DNA of 64,000 nt from Aurifilum marmelostoma (lineage: Eukaryota; Ascomycota; Sordariomycetes; Diaporthales; Cryphonectriaceae): positions 12,501 to 76,500 of the forward strand of contig JAMXSV010000011.1 of NCBI GenBank assembly GCA_027559495.1, given 5' to 3'. A program made the position numbers and the translations under genes. This document shows positions 47,406 through 59,628 of the stretch, piece by piece. The notes beneath the pieces are model-generated. The model was not told where the DNA came from. It did not search any database and saw only the letters and a program-made list of their open reading frames with translations. Position 1 is the stretch's first letter, and every line of letters begins with the position of its first letter.

Positions 47406-49374
47406 ATGAAGACGAGTCGCATCGGAGCAGCGCTGCTGTCCCCGATCTGGGCACAGGCGGCCTCGAGCATTTATGATTGTTCGATTGAGACTTTCCAAAG
47501 TTTTCTCAATGCAAACGGCACGGTTGCTCAAGTTGTTTATGCTCAGCATTACGTCGCGAATTCAACCTTCCAAAACCCCAATGCCACCACCTTGACCTTC
47601 GGAGTAAACCCCACAGAGCTTCCAGCAAACTGTGCCGTACAGATAAACGCGACCACCGACTATAACACACATTATAGCTTCGGAATCTTTCTGCCGGATG
47701 ACTGGAATGGTCGCTTCTTGTACGTGATGCAAGTCTTTGTCATGTGAGGTTGTTCAGAGCTGACAAACCGGACAGCATGGCTGCCCAGGAGGGCACAAAC
47801 ATCAACTGGGCTGATATGGTGCGTAGGAATCGACGTGTGAGAGTGGAGGCGGGCTAACCGATAATTATATCATATCAGGCTATTGGTCTTCGCTATGGCT
47901 TTGCTTCTGTAGCCACGGATACAGGCCACACTGGTTCTGACATGAATGGTGATTGGTACTTGAACCCCGAGTCCGTCAATGACTGGGGCTGGCGGGCCAA
48001 TCACCTCACGGCCGTCAATGGCAAATACCTCACCGAGAAGTTTTATCAAGAGTCGATCAAGTACAGTTACATGGCAGGATGCTCCACGGGCGGTCGACAG
48101 ACCCTCAAAGAGGTGGAGATGTTCCCCGATGACTTCGACGGTGCCATTTCGGCTTGTGCAGCCTGGTGGACGGCCCATCAGCAGCTGTACAACTTGAAGC
48201 AGACGACCTTCCAATTCCCTCAATATTCCAACCACACCATCCCCATGCACCTCTTTGGGCTGATCGGAGACGAGGCCATCCGCCAATGTGATCCACAGGA
48301 TGGTCTTACCGATGGTATCCTTTCTGACCCCATCGGGTGCAACTTCGACTATTCACCGCTGCTATGTGATGGGAGAAAAAACAACGGTTCTTGTCTCACA
48401 GGTCTGCAGTTGGACACCTTGCACAAGTTCTACAACGACGTAAGTGATACCTACCAATAATCAAGGCGAATGAACAGTCTCTTCAGTTTTCTTTTGGATG
48501 CTTCCTTTATGGGGAACGGGGGTGAAAATAAGACTTCGGATTGGTGCTATCAACTGACAACTTTGAAGTGGGTCGAAACCAACGACACTTTTGTCTATGC
48601 TCACGCGCTTTACGGAAGCGAGGCAATGTGGAATGAGAGCGGTGTGTTTGGGAATGGGAGTATTGGCAACATCGAGTCGCAATACTGGTGGCCTCAGCAT
48701 CTCCTGGGTCTCAGTAACTTTACATTCGAGAACCTCACCCTTGAACTCGTTGAGTGGGCAGACGAGGTTGACCCAGGCCAGGATGCCGCGAGCGATTATG
48801 ACCTGTCCCCGTTCTACGAGCGGGGTGGCAAGCTGCTCCATTATCACGGCCACTCAGACGCTATTGTGCCGCCCGGTATCGGTATCTACTTCCGTGACCA
48901 GGTCGCAGCTACACTCGCTCCAAAGGGTATAGAGATGGATGAGTTCTACCGTCTCTTCCTAATCCCGGGCATGGAGTATGTGAAACGACCTAGACCTCAC
49001 CTTCCAATCCATTTCCCTATCTGCAGATGGAAGCCAGACAACTAACTAGATTGACAAGGCATTGTTACTTCACACCACCTACTATGAATGCGCCTTGGTA
49101 CATTGCCGGGCCAACTCAGGCTTCAAATCTGAGTCCTTCACTCCACAGTGTTCCGGGGTACGAGGATGCGCAGCACGATATCCTCCTCGCACTGGTATCT
49201 TGGGTAGAGAATGGCACTGCCCCCGAATATATTATCGGCTCCGGGTTCAACAACACAGAGGATCTCACAATTGACAGGCAGCGGCCTATCTGCGCATATC
49301 CAAAGCAGGCCAAGTATAAGGGCACGGGGGACATCTGGGATGCCGCGAGCTTCACATGTGAATCTCTCTACTGA
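47406..49374 (+). CDS. Secreted tannase / feruloyl esterase family protein
   Basis: Five exons: 47406-47719, 47776-47818, 47879-48439, 48569-48975, 49059-49374; 546 aa. Signal peptide MKTSRIGAALLSPIWAQA. The family's CS-D-HC signature is present: Cys187-Ser188 in AGCSTGG, Asp403 in HGHSDA, His443-Cys444; the two cysteines join the active site. Hydrolyses esters of gallic, ferulic or related hydroxycinnamic acids. The exon 4 start at 48569 was chosen because it alone restores WVETNDTF and phase. The region of exon 1-2 lacks the usual GNGG-like string (reads RFFMAAQEG), so that joint may be mis-drawn or genuinely changed. Confidence 0.87.
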
Positions 49375-50021
49375 GAGACCTGGAAACAGGAAAGACGAAT
49401 GCGTAATGAAATGCCAGATCGCTAAAGTGTAATTAGGAGATGATGACACAGCATCCATTAGATCAGACGAAAAGAAATCTGCTGTTGCTATGTAGACATT
49501 GTGTTTCTCGCTCCCCTTCTTTGATCCTAAGGATATGATCTTAAGACTGGAGGTGAACAACCGTCTGTGTGTATTGACGATGTGATTATTTCATGAGCAC
49601 CTGATCCAGGTCTCAGTCGAGAATATTAGACACCGATTATAAAAACTAGCGTAAAACAGCTTGCTGCGAAAATAGACCCCGCCTATACTTTTAGGAAACG
49701 GCCTAGTCACGCTGTGTTCAGGCCCCTCGATAGACCCGTGCCGCCTAGTTTACCGCGTGTCCGGTGTCATCGGCTGCGTTTATTGGCGAGCTTCGCCTAG
49801 GTGATCCGATGTCAGATCTGGGCCAGAACATGCAAACTTCCCCACGCGGTCTCAAGACATGTCTGCTGAATGACCTCTCATCCAGCATTATAAGGCATCG
49901 TGGGGACCCCACGGGGCCCCGCATCGTCAGTGTTCCAGGCCATCTGCAGGACGCGGATGTGTGGGTGCGCTAGCATTGTTTATTCCGTCTTGAACAAGGC
50001 GACCAGGTCTTCTCCGTCACA
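49375..50021 (+). promoter_or_regulatory. Upstream region of the sugar-porter gene
   Basis: TATA-like TATAAG at 49890-49895, about 130 bp before the start codon. CCG and CGG triplets are frequent (for example CCG-N7-CGG at 49761-49773), the kind of half-sites read by Zn2Cys6 regulators. Confidence 0.45.
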
Positions 50022-52205
50022 ATGTCAAAGACTTCAGCTCAGGTCCAACAGGACACGGCTCCGGCCCAGCACGAGGCTGTCCTCCTAGAGCGTGCTCACG
50101 CTGCCAATGCCGCCGACCATGCTCTCACTTGGATGCAGGCTATGTCCAAATATCGGAAGGCCGTCTTCTGGGCCTGTATCTTTTCCCTCACCTTGACCAT
50201 GCAGGCGGCCGACGCGACTTCGGTGAGATGCTCCGCGGCAAGCCGCATTTCCTATGGATTATGGCTGCAACATCAACTCTCATAATGAGCAGGTGTATAG
50301 GTCTTGATCTGGGCATATGAAATCTGACTTGGATTCTCCATAGACCACTTCCTTTTACGGCCAGGACCAATTCAAAAAGCATTTCGGCACTGTGGACAAG
50401 GGAGTTCTCGAGATCTCAGCGGAGTGGCAGACCGGCATCCAGCAGTCTATGGCCGTCGGCGAGCTCATTGGCCTCGCGATCACAGGCGCCCTTGCAGACC
50501 GCTTTGGCTGGAAGCCAATTCTCAGTGGCATGATGATCATGCTTACCTGCTGCCTCTTTCTCTTCGCATTTGCCACCAACCTCGGCATGATCGTGGCGGC
50601 CATGGTTCTTTGTGGTGAGTTGTTACGATACAATGCAAATTTGATGAGAACCCAGTACTATTACCACTATCCGATTTTGCTTGCTAAATGATAATATTGT
50701 CCAGGCATACCTTGGGGAGCATTCCAGACCGGCTGCGTCGCATATTCCTCTGAGATGGTTCCAACTTGCCTTCGTCCAACCGTGACCGCGTGGATCGGTA
50801 TATGCTGGGGTCTTGGTTTCTTTCTTGGCTCGCTCATCATACGGGCTTGTCTGAATCTGGCTGGCCAATGGGGTGAGTACATGAAAAGTCCCCCAGTGCC
50901 CTTCAATCAATGCGTGCTATTGTATTTGTTATTGATACTTTTCTTGTACTACTACAGCTTGGCGTCTGCCTTTTCTCATCCAATTCGTCTGGCCTATTCC
51001 TCTTCTCATCTGTTTCGTGTTTGCCCCGGAGTCACCCTACTTCCTCGTCCGCAAGGGTCGTCTGGATGACGCTCGCTCCACCTTACGACGTATTCGCAGC
51101 AGCGGGACCAGCGACGAGGAGATCGAACAGACCATTGCTCTCATCGACTACACAAATAAGATGGAGGTGGAAACCAGCCAGTCCAGCACTTATGCAGAGT
51201 GTTTTCGAGGAAAGAACTTGTGGCGCACCGAGATTGTAAGCTTACTGAGAACTGATGATGTCGTCAAATATGGTTGTACGCGTTATGTCATGACCATCGT
51301 TACTGACTTATGGTTTCTGATAAGGTATGCATTGTTCAGCTTACTCAGACCTGGGGTGGCAACGGCATCAATGTGCAGACTGTCCAGTTTTTGGAACAAG
51401 CAGGACTCTCGGAACAGGGCGCCTTCGATCTCAACGTTATCCTGAATTCGCAGTATCTCACGTTTGGCCTCCTCTGCATCTGGCTGATGACAAAGTTCGG
51501 TCGTGCGACTATTTTCACCTCCGGGCTCATCATTAGCGACATTTTCCTCTTTGCCATTGGCATTCTTGGCTGCGTCAAGCAGAGTGCTGCCGTGTCCAAT
51601 GCTGTCGGCTCGCTGCTCCTCGTGTCGAGTGTCATTTATATTGCCACCGTAGCCCCCACGTCTTACACTATTCTTGTGAGTTAAAAAAGCTCTTGCTTCT
51701 TCTGAAAAGGACTACATCGCTGACAGAAACACAGAGTGAGGTCCCTTCGGGCAAGCTCCGCGCTAAGATGATTTCGCTTTCGCGGGCCGCCTTCAACATC
51801 TCGGGCCTTATCTCCAACGTCCTCATGCCAAACATGCTGACTGGTGGTGCTTGGAATCTTGGAGCCAAGACTGCCTTCATGTTTGTGAGTTTTTGCCACC
51901 AACGCACAAGTTGCTCGTCTATTCCCGTTTCCCTCCCCAACCGATTGAATAACTTCTGACTTACCGTGATTACTTCATCCTGACAGGCCGGCACAAATGC
52001 TCTCATCTGGATCTGGGCGTTCTTTCGCCTGCCTGAGACGAAAGGACGGACTTTCCGCGAAATCGACTATCTCTTTGAAGAATCAGGCTTGCATCCCCGC
52101 AAATGGCGCACCGCAAAGATTGATGTTTTCGATGAGGACTTGCATGGGCGCGGCACAGTTGAGCTGAAAGGGGCAGCCGAGCATTTCGAGAATACTTCGG
52201 TCTAA
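50022..52205 (+). CDS. MFS sugar-porter family transporter
   Basis: Seven exons: 50022-50222, 50344-50614, 50705-50872, 50958-51235, 51325-51675, 51735-51884, 51987-52205; 545 aa. Twelve helices with the loop motif ALADRFGWKP, the sugar-porter signature APESPYFLVRKGR after helix 6 and LPETKGRTF after helix 12. Sequence around GGAWNLGAKTAFMF and IDYLFEESG resembles alpha-glucoside (maltose-permease-type) and related carrier groups. Proton-coupled uptake at the plasma membrane is likely; substrate unknown. Lies between a secreted esterase and an intracellular carboxylesterase, suggesting uptake of a released product. Confidence 0.9.
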
Positions 52206-52611
52206 TCATCAATGCTAAAGTGCTCACAATTCTTCCGAACACCTTCGGGCGTTTGGAAACCCGAGTTCGACGGGAGGAACCAAGGAGATGTACGTAGCAG
52301 AGGACGAGTCGTATAGTCAAAGAATTGAATGATGTTAGTACTGTTGAGAATCCAATACACGCGAGTGGGGTCATTGCTGAGGATAGATGTTGCTTGCGAA
52401 ATGAGCCGGGCTGTTGACGCGATACTTAGAACATATGGATGTTTTATCCCAAGCCGCCTAATGTTTTCATGAGTCACTCCCTTCTGAATGATAGAACTGT
52501 GTAGCTGAAGCCTGTCGGTCCCATCAATGATATCAATGAAGAGTGTTCTACCCAAAGAGGCTGACACGTACGAATGCACTTTTCAATAGACACAGGCTCT
52601 TGAAAGCATTT
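52206..52611. other. Intergenic, nothing recognised
   Basis: 3' flank of the transporter; a 125-codon minus-strand frame here overlaps its end and has no domain. Confidence 0.45.
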
Positions 52612-52616
52612 GATGT

Positions 52617-52903
52617 CGTCAGGATAAAGGCACCTTTCTAACGGAGTGAACGATGGGAGTGTGAACAAGGAGATGCTTCACAGAGTGGTGAAAGGAGTGA
52701 TACAATCAGCCCCAGGCATCTGGACCAGGGCCCCGCATCAGGCTTCAGCTGTTCCAGCCCTTTGTTGTATCTTTCCCATAGAAATGGGTGCATTGGTACC
52801 TCAGATAGATGGGTAGACAGAGGGAAGCGATCTGTAGGCTAGGATCAAGTCAGGCTATTCATCCGCCTAGACACATATTGAGAACAGACCCTTCAATCTG
52901 ACA
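52617..52903 (+). mobile_element. Solo LTR, family A, with 5-bp target duplication
   Basis: 287 bp aligning end to end with the LTR at 2118-2399. Flanked by GATGT on both sides (52612-52616 and 52904-52908). The first base is C rather than T (CGTCAGG versus TGTCATA), a change in the terminal dinucleotide. Lies in the 3' spacer between two convergent cluster genes, 41 bp beyond the carboxylesterase stop. Confidence 0.85.
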
Positions 52904-52944
52904 GATGTTTACCAAGAATAGCATCAATTTTTAAGTAATTACTA

Positions 52945-54712
52945 TTACCAGGCTTTCTGGCTGTGTACGTAATCAGTCCAAAACCGACCTCTTTCTGAAT
53001 CGACTGTCTTGATAGTCTTCCAGTCACCACCGAGCTCGAGAAGTGTGTCCGGCTGATCGATGAGGCTGGGCCAATAATCTACCCCGCCCGGGAGCTTGCT
53101 AGAGCCCTCTGGTCCGTTGGGATTGCCATACCTGATAAAGTTGGCCCAGATTGTAGACACCTTTTCCCCAACTATGTAATCAGTCTCGGTCCAGGGCCGA
53201 AGATTGTTTGTGATGAGGCTGTTAAAGGTATAGGCGAACTCGGCTCCGTGGTAAGCCCCAGTAACAGGACCCTTCTGGTTCGTGAAGCCAGGCGCCTTGG
53301 GAGAATCGTAATCGGGCTCCCAATTCGCCCAGGGAGTGATAGGATGGGTGAAGTAGTAACCGTACACGGGGGACTTCGTCTTCTGGTGGTACTCCCGGGC
53401 CCAAAGGCTGATGTTATTGCGGGTGTTGTCCCTGGCTGCCCGGTTCCAGGCGTCGAGGGGACCTTTGCCAGTCTCCTTGTCGGTGGGCGGGTACAACTCG
53501 TGATATCGCTCGACCCATTTACTATCACCCTTGCCGTATGTGGAATTTGGGCCCAGACGAGACTCGACACACTCCACAAAGTCCTCGTAGGTGAGCCTCG
53601 GCTCGTTATAAGTGCCGCCTTCTTCACTGTTCATTCCTCCCATGACCGGCACATCGTTTGCGGGGCCTTCGGCGAGAATTTCGTTCCAGGGCTTGGGGAT
53701 AACGTATCCGTCAAGAATAAGCCGGAAGAAAGGCGGAGGTCCCCAGCAACGATAATCACGCCGTGTGGAAAGCTCGCGCAGCTTGTCGATGTCGGAAAAT
53801 GCGCGAAACTCGGCTATGCTGTTGAGACCAAGCTCCTTGAGAAGGGCCACGCCGTCTTCCTCGGCCTGTGCCAAGGTGCGATACGACATGGGACCATTGG
53901 CCGTGGCCGGTTCCTGAAACGAACGAGGCCCTGACTGCAGCACAACACCGTGCAGGAGGCCCTTGGCGAGGGGAGACACGAGAAGAGTATGGCTCATGGC
54001 GTTGCCGGCAGACTGACCGGCAATCGTCACCTGGTTTGGATTGCCGCCAAATGCTGCAATGTTGGTCTTGATCCATTTGAGCACCTCTATCGCATCGAGC
54101 ATCCCTACCATTCCGGACGTGCCAGAAGGCGATTCTGCGCTGAGCTCGGGGTGGGCAAAATATCCGAAAATTGCTGACAAGTATCAAGTTAGTATGTAAG
54201 TGTAAGTAGGGGAAATGACACTTCTATGTGGCAATTGCGCACATGCTTGCCCCCTTTTCCTTGTAGCTTTTGAACTTACACAGACGAAAAGTCGGGACCA
54301 CGACAATTATACCCTTCTTTGCAAGACCAGTTCCGTCGAAATTGGGGTCTGCACTTCCGCCCTCCCGAAACCCACCACCATGATACCAGACAAAAACTGG
54401 GTAAGGTTTCTCGTGGGCATCACTTGGTTTGTAGACATTGAGGTATAGACAATCTTCCGACTGGGGGTGGCCCTCCAGAACGTTGATGTATCGCGGGTCA
54501 GGAGGAGCCTGAGGGCAGCTGGGGCCGATGGAATCGCACAGCTTGACCCCCTGCCAGGGGACCACAGGCTGTGGTGGCCTGAACCGGTTCTGCCCAATAG
54601 GTGGCGCCGCATAGGAAATGCCCTTGTACAGCGTGATGGCGTGGTCTAGGGGGCTTGACACACCCTGCACACTACCACCGGTGACATGGATAGGAGATAA
54701 AGAGCTGGCCAT
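52945..54712 (-). CDS. Type-B carboxylesterase
   Basis: Two exons, 54712-54280 and 54173-52945, intron 54279-54174 (GTAAGT..CAG); 553 aa. Alpha/beta hydrolase with the signature EDCLYLNVYKP, oxyanion-hole HGGGF, nucleophile elbow GQSAG (Ser199), acid in NSEEGG (Glu328/329) and His453 in YHGAEF. Starts MASSLSPIHVTGG with no signal peptide, so it is probably intracellular. Substrate range in this family is wide (aryl and alkyl esters). Its start lies 0.8 kb from the regulator gene and they are divergently oriented. Confidence 0.92.
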
Positions 54713-55552
54713 AATGAATATTGAGGAAGAGGAGACGGAAGGTGAGCTCGATGTTCCGCGATGCCAGCACAAGTGCAAGAGGTTGTGCCCAGTGGCGGGA
54801 ATGATTCTTCGTCACGAGATGTACGAGACAGGCGCAGGAAGGGGAGAATGATACTGAAATCTATCCAGGTCAATTCTCTCAGCACTATCAAAGGTTTTGA
54901 ACAACTACTTCATTCCTATTTCGGAAAACACAAACAGTGTCACATCATTTTCCGCTTGTAGGCGATATTCGCCGAACTCTCCAGGTCGCATAACTTACAT
55001 TTGCCCAGGGCAACTTGTCCAGGATATCCCTCCGCTTAAGCTACTAGTAGGAAACGCTACTAAATATTCACTTACTCAGTCGGAATGGGATTTATCCCCA
55101 TGGATTAGCGCATGTCATAGCACTTATGTAGCCGAGACCCGCCCTGTTTTGTATTGGGCGATATCCTAGAGTGCGACCCTTATTGCAAGACCCTTGAGCG
55201 AGTAATCAGGTTACAGTCCCCCTCTTCAGGTGGTCGGTCACGCAGCCGTCGTAAGTCCGAGCTCTGCTAGGAGACAAAGAAGACAATTTTTTTTTTCTTT
55301 AGAGGAAAAAAAAAGTACAACAGAAAAACGACCGTGCCGCGAGAGGGGTATACTTAGTAGGAAATGTTCGATTGGCTCATACTGAAACCATGAGCTGTCT
55401 GTCTACCGAGGTAAGAGGCGATGCTCGCCACAACTTCTCCTTGCACCCCTCCCCCTTTCTCTTCGCTGGCTGTTTCGGATGATTCCATCGCCCTCGCTTC
55501 TTGTGTTACGCCCGTGCCCGTACGAGAAGACGATATTGTCCATTGACGGGAG
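54713..55552. promoter_or_regulatory. Divergent promoter, carboxylesterase and regulator
   Basis: 840 bp between head-to-head starts. Contains an A/T run at 55280-55325. No classical TATA box on either strand was found. A shared bidirectional promoter would let the regulator and its putative target be co-controlled. Confidence 0.4.
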
Positions 55553-57880
55553 ATGTCAGACTACACTCGGCTATCTGAGCATCGCCCTTCTCGGGACAGC
55601 ACTTCGGCTCCGGCGGTGACAGCCGCGTCGGAGCAACCACCGCGAAAGCGGAGGCGAGTAAAGACAGGTGAGCCTCGCAGAAGCCATACGAAGAATTCTG
55701 CCAGATAATGATGAACCTTGACTAATCACTGATATTGATTTTGCTCCAGGCTGTCTTACGTGTCGCGCCCGTAAAGTCAAGTGCGACGAGACCCGCCCGC
55801 TTTGCGAAAACTGCCATAATCTGGATGTAGAATGCAGATGGGCAGAAGCACCTGCGGGCCAAGGTGGTACTAGTAATAACAGTAGGTCTTTCTATCCCTT
55901 TTGATTATACTGAGCGTGCTGCCTTGTAAACCTCTCTGCGGCTCGCAGGATCTCTGTCTTGGGAATGTTGTTTAATTATGGCACAAATTTGGGCTGATTA
56001 TCAAATCACGAACATGATCGTCAGGTCGACCTGAGTCTCTCGAGATCCATACTAGCTCTTGCGCACCCACTGGATCCAGCACCAGAGCCGGCATTCGGTC
56101 GCCCGCATGCCTGACCTGCCGCTTCGCTCGATCTAAATGTTCTCAGGGCCGTCCGGCCTGTGCACGGTGTCTACAGTACGGTCATGAGTGCAAGTACCCT
56201 GAGGTAAGAGCCAGTGGCTCGCTCACTTCTTCGGCCCAGGCATGGATGACAAGATACCAGAACGGAGAGGCCAACTCAACGACAGCTGCGTCGCCTCGAA
56301 ATGTAGTAACAACATCTGGACACACTGCCTCTGCATCACCGCCCACTGATGAACACGATCCTGGACGCTGGGAAAGAAACTCTCATGTTTCGACGACACA
56401 TTTGCCATCCCCGAATGCGGCCAGTGATGACGACCCGCAGGCAAGGCCATCTCCATGTACTACTCCCCAAGCAGCATCAGCAACAGTTCCAGCATGGTCC
56501 TCGTCCGAACTGAGGCGCACACGAAGTATGCCTAGCCAGGACCGTATCGAGCGTCACGGTGTTGCCTTCTTTCGCCACGTCCACGTCTATCGAGCCAATG
56601 CTTTTCTCCATCGTGACCAGACGCTGCTGGCCATCCGCGAGGAATCTCTGTCCGAGACGCTGGTCTTCGCCCTTTGCGCAGTTGGTTCGAGATTCGCTTC
56701 TCCGCCCGAGTCAAGCGAGACGGTGAGGCTCTGGGCAGCCGAGGCCGGCAACAGGATCACTGTGTCTGCTGAAGTTTCGCGTGACAACATCGCGTCCGCC
56801 CTATTGCTCACCATTTATATGCAGCAGGCCGGCAGGTTCGCTCAGTCTCACATGTGGGCCGCTGTGGCGATGCAACAGGCTATCAGCTTGGGGCTACACC
56901 GAGAAATCGTGCCTGATCCTCGATCCTTTGTGGATGGCGAGCGGGACCGTCGCCTCTTCTTCGCCTGTTACGCAGTCAACCGCTTCATCTCCAACGGCAC
57001 GCCCGAGTCAATCCAGTGCCCGTCTTCTCGCATCCGACTCAGGCTGCCGTGCGACGGGTTCAATTATCGCATGGATGTGAGTGTGGAGACCCCTCTTGCA
57101 GCGCTCGAGGCAGACGACTCTCATGTCCCGCTATGGATGTTCCAGAATGTGGGTGCTATGGGCTTTTGGGTCCGCCTGGTCGGGGCAAGGGCCATGATCA
57201 AGAGGTATTTTCATGCTGCGATGGAGAGCCGAGAGTTGCTGTTGTCTTCGAACCAGGCGCAAAATGCACAGGGGCAGGCGCAGCCTCTCAATGGCGAACC
57301 TGCCCCTCTTGCTGCACCCTGGGAAGCGACCTCGATGTTTGTTGTCTGCCTGGCCAAGCTGGCCTCGATACGCGAGTCTCTGCCGACACGACTTCAGCTG
57401 TCCAAGGAAGTGATAGCAAGACGACAAGACTCACCCTCTTTGGGTCAAATGATCATGTTCTACCTCTGGTGGAATGAATGCCATGTCGAGCTATTCAGTA
57501 TTGTGCTGCCAGGATACTCTCAATCACTTGACCGAGACGCCTTATCTGGTGCACCCGAAGGATGGTTGGAGCGGACTCGACACAGCTGTCTGAGGCATGC
57601 GCAGGCCATCACAGACATATTGAGTCTGGTGGAGAAGGAGTCACCCCTTCAGCAGCCGCTTACTATATACGATCACACAATTGCTCATGCCGTATATCTG
57701 TCGCTTAGGGTACAGCTTGAGCTAAGACTACCGGCTATATCTGGAGACGAGCAGGCGCGTGCTGAGCTGAAGCAGAACTTCGACATGATGCTCCGTTTTG
57801 TTGAGCGGACGAGTGTGCATTTCCGCTCTGTATATCTTGTGGTAGGCCTCTCTTCTATATTTGGAGCGCTCCTGGCTTGA
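55553..57880 (+). CDS. Regulator with two tandem Zn2Cys6 clusters
   Basis: Exons 55553-55667, 55750-55881 and 56025-57880; about 700 aa. Cluster 1: Cys 40, 43, 50, 57, 60, 67 (CLTCRARKVKC). Cluster 2: Cys 111, 114, 121, 128, 131, 138 (CLTCRFARSKC). Both have the identical spacing C-x2-C-x6-C-x6-C-x2-C-x6-C. The exon 2/3 split Ser codon closes with GTAGGT..CAG. A Ser/Thr/Pro linker follows, then the fungal-specific transcription factor domain from about 255 (FRHVHVYRANAFLHR..LHREI). Nuclear DNA-binding activator or repressor. 56204-56239 looks like a 36-nt intron but is in frame without stops and too short, so I keep it as coding. The C-terminus is uncertain: GTAGGC at 57842 may start another intron. 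Confidence 0.85.
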
Positions 57881-59628
57881 AGAGAGATAGACTAATGTGG
57901 CTGCCACATCTTCGGAACAGCTTAAGGAGATGCGTCGTATGCTGCAAGATCACGACATGTCCCTACGATCAGGCCTGGAGATCGAGTCGTAAGTCCAAAC
58001 AAGCCACCCGCACTCAGCACTGATGAATTAATCGGTCTCATGGATCAGCGTGAGGGCAAAGCCGCTAATCAACAGATGCTTCTCAGACGTCCTGAAACTC
58101 CTCCCTTGCCCTGGTTCAGACGTCAAAAGTCTGTCGACTCACAGAGGTTTGCCGAGCATGGTTCCATTGTACGTTAATACCCACTGGAGCCAAGTATCCC
58201 ATCTCTGCGATTTTCTCCATCTTTGGCTAATAACCTGGCTCTATCAGGACGCAGCAAATCTGGAGGCTACTCTTCTCGAACTTCTGCCCGACTGTACTTC
58301 GTACGGCGATGCCTCCTGGATCTGGAATTATGAGGCTCACGAGTCCTATCCATCTGTAAGCTGGTCATGACACATTAAATTTTTTTAGGCTGAAAAATTC
58401 GAGTTCTAATGCACGTATATGGGTCTACTCTAGATTCACGAGTCTCGTGGTCCTGATTGGAATGCTCTTCCAAATTTCCACCCACCGCAATCAAACGTTG
58501 CAACAAGTGCCGAGTTCAATCCATCAGGAGAATTCACCCTGCAATCAGAAGTGAGTAATCCTTGACGAGTCGCGTTTCTCCCTGCCTCTTCCCTTTCACT
58601 TTTCCGATTCCTTCAGCCACTGTTCTATCCAATAATGCCTTTTCGACGAACATGGGACTGATCCACCTGTCTGGCAGCTCCCGCGTTTTGACAGCTTGCT
58701 GCTTCCCAAAGATACACTGCCATCCTTCCCGACCGTGGGCGGGGTTGGCCCTATGGTGCACAGTAGAAGTAACTTTTCTTTCGATCCTCTGGATTCCTAG
58801 TCTGAATTCTGTCACTGGCTCTACAGGAGGACTCATCTTGGACAGTGTGATAGGCATTGAATTGACCGGTTCTTGAGTACGATTCCTCTTCAATAACAAC
58901 CCTCGCATATCTGTTTACTCATGCCTATTCCTTCTGTTCCGTAGTCAGAGCGGCGATCTTATAATATCCAAGAGAGTGGAGGCTGGCTTTTCCATGGAAG
59001 TGAAATGAGAGGGATATCCCTTCAAACAATTCGTAGTCGTATGTTGATGATGGATCCATTCTAGAGACTCGAAAAGGTGGGTGGTCGGGAGACTTCCCAT
59101 GCTTGTAATGAAGCGCGCGGAACATCAAGGCTGGATGCTTCCGGGCTCGATCCCCGAATATGTGAGTGCTCAAGTGTCTACTTCTCAGCTCCTTCAGATG
59201 AAGCTTTGAAAATGGGCGCAAATGGCGCAAAATTGCCTCCTCCGTTTATATCACTATGTTTTTTTTACGATATAATTTGTCCCGACTTCAACGTAGTCTT
59301 GTACACGGCGTAACAAACCATGGCCGTTGCCGTTTGCGGGATCGGGAGCTAGGCGAATGTCGCCTGCGTCGGCCATACTTGCTACCGGCCTCAATCGGAG
59401 CGGACAACGGGCGGCACTCATGATCGCCATGTTTTTCTACAAAGACCACGTCCGGATTTTGAACCGGACCTCCAAACAACGGAGTCAAACATCACTTATA
59501 TACAGGTACATAAGATTATCTGTTCTGCTCCCTCGAAAGACCACCGTCTGTGACAGCCACAAGCCCACAACAGCCTGTTCATTCTAGGATCATTACAACC
59601 CTGGTCTAATTCAGCACGGACACCCAAC
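57881..59628 (+). other. 3' region of regulator and promoter of esterase
   Basis: From 57921 to about 58555 there are four stretches that read like exons bounded by GT/AG signals (for example LKEMRRMLQDHDMS at 57921, and ANLEATLLELLPD at about 58255), but the join at 57989 needs either a 28-nt intron or another frame. They may be a longer C-terminus of the regulator, possibly damaged. Further right, TATATA at 59499-59504, about 130 bp before the esterase ATG, is a good TATA box, and CCG-N8-CGG lies at 59385-59398. Confidence 0.4.
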
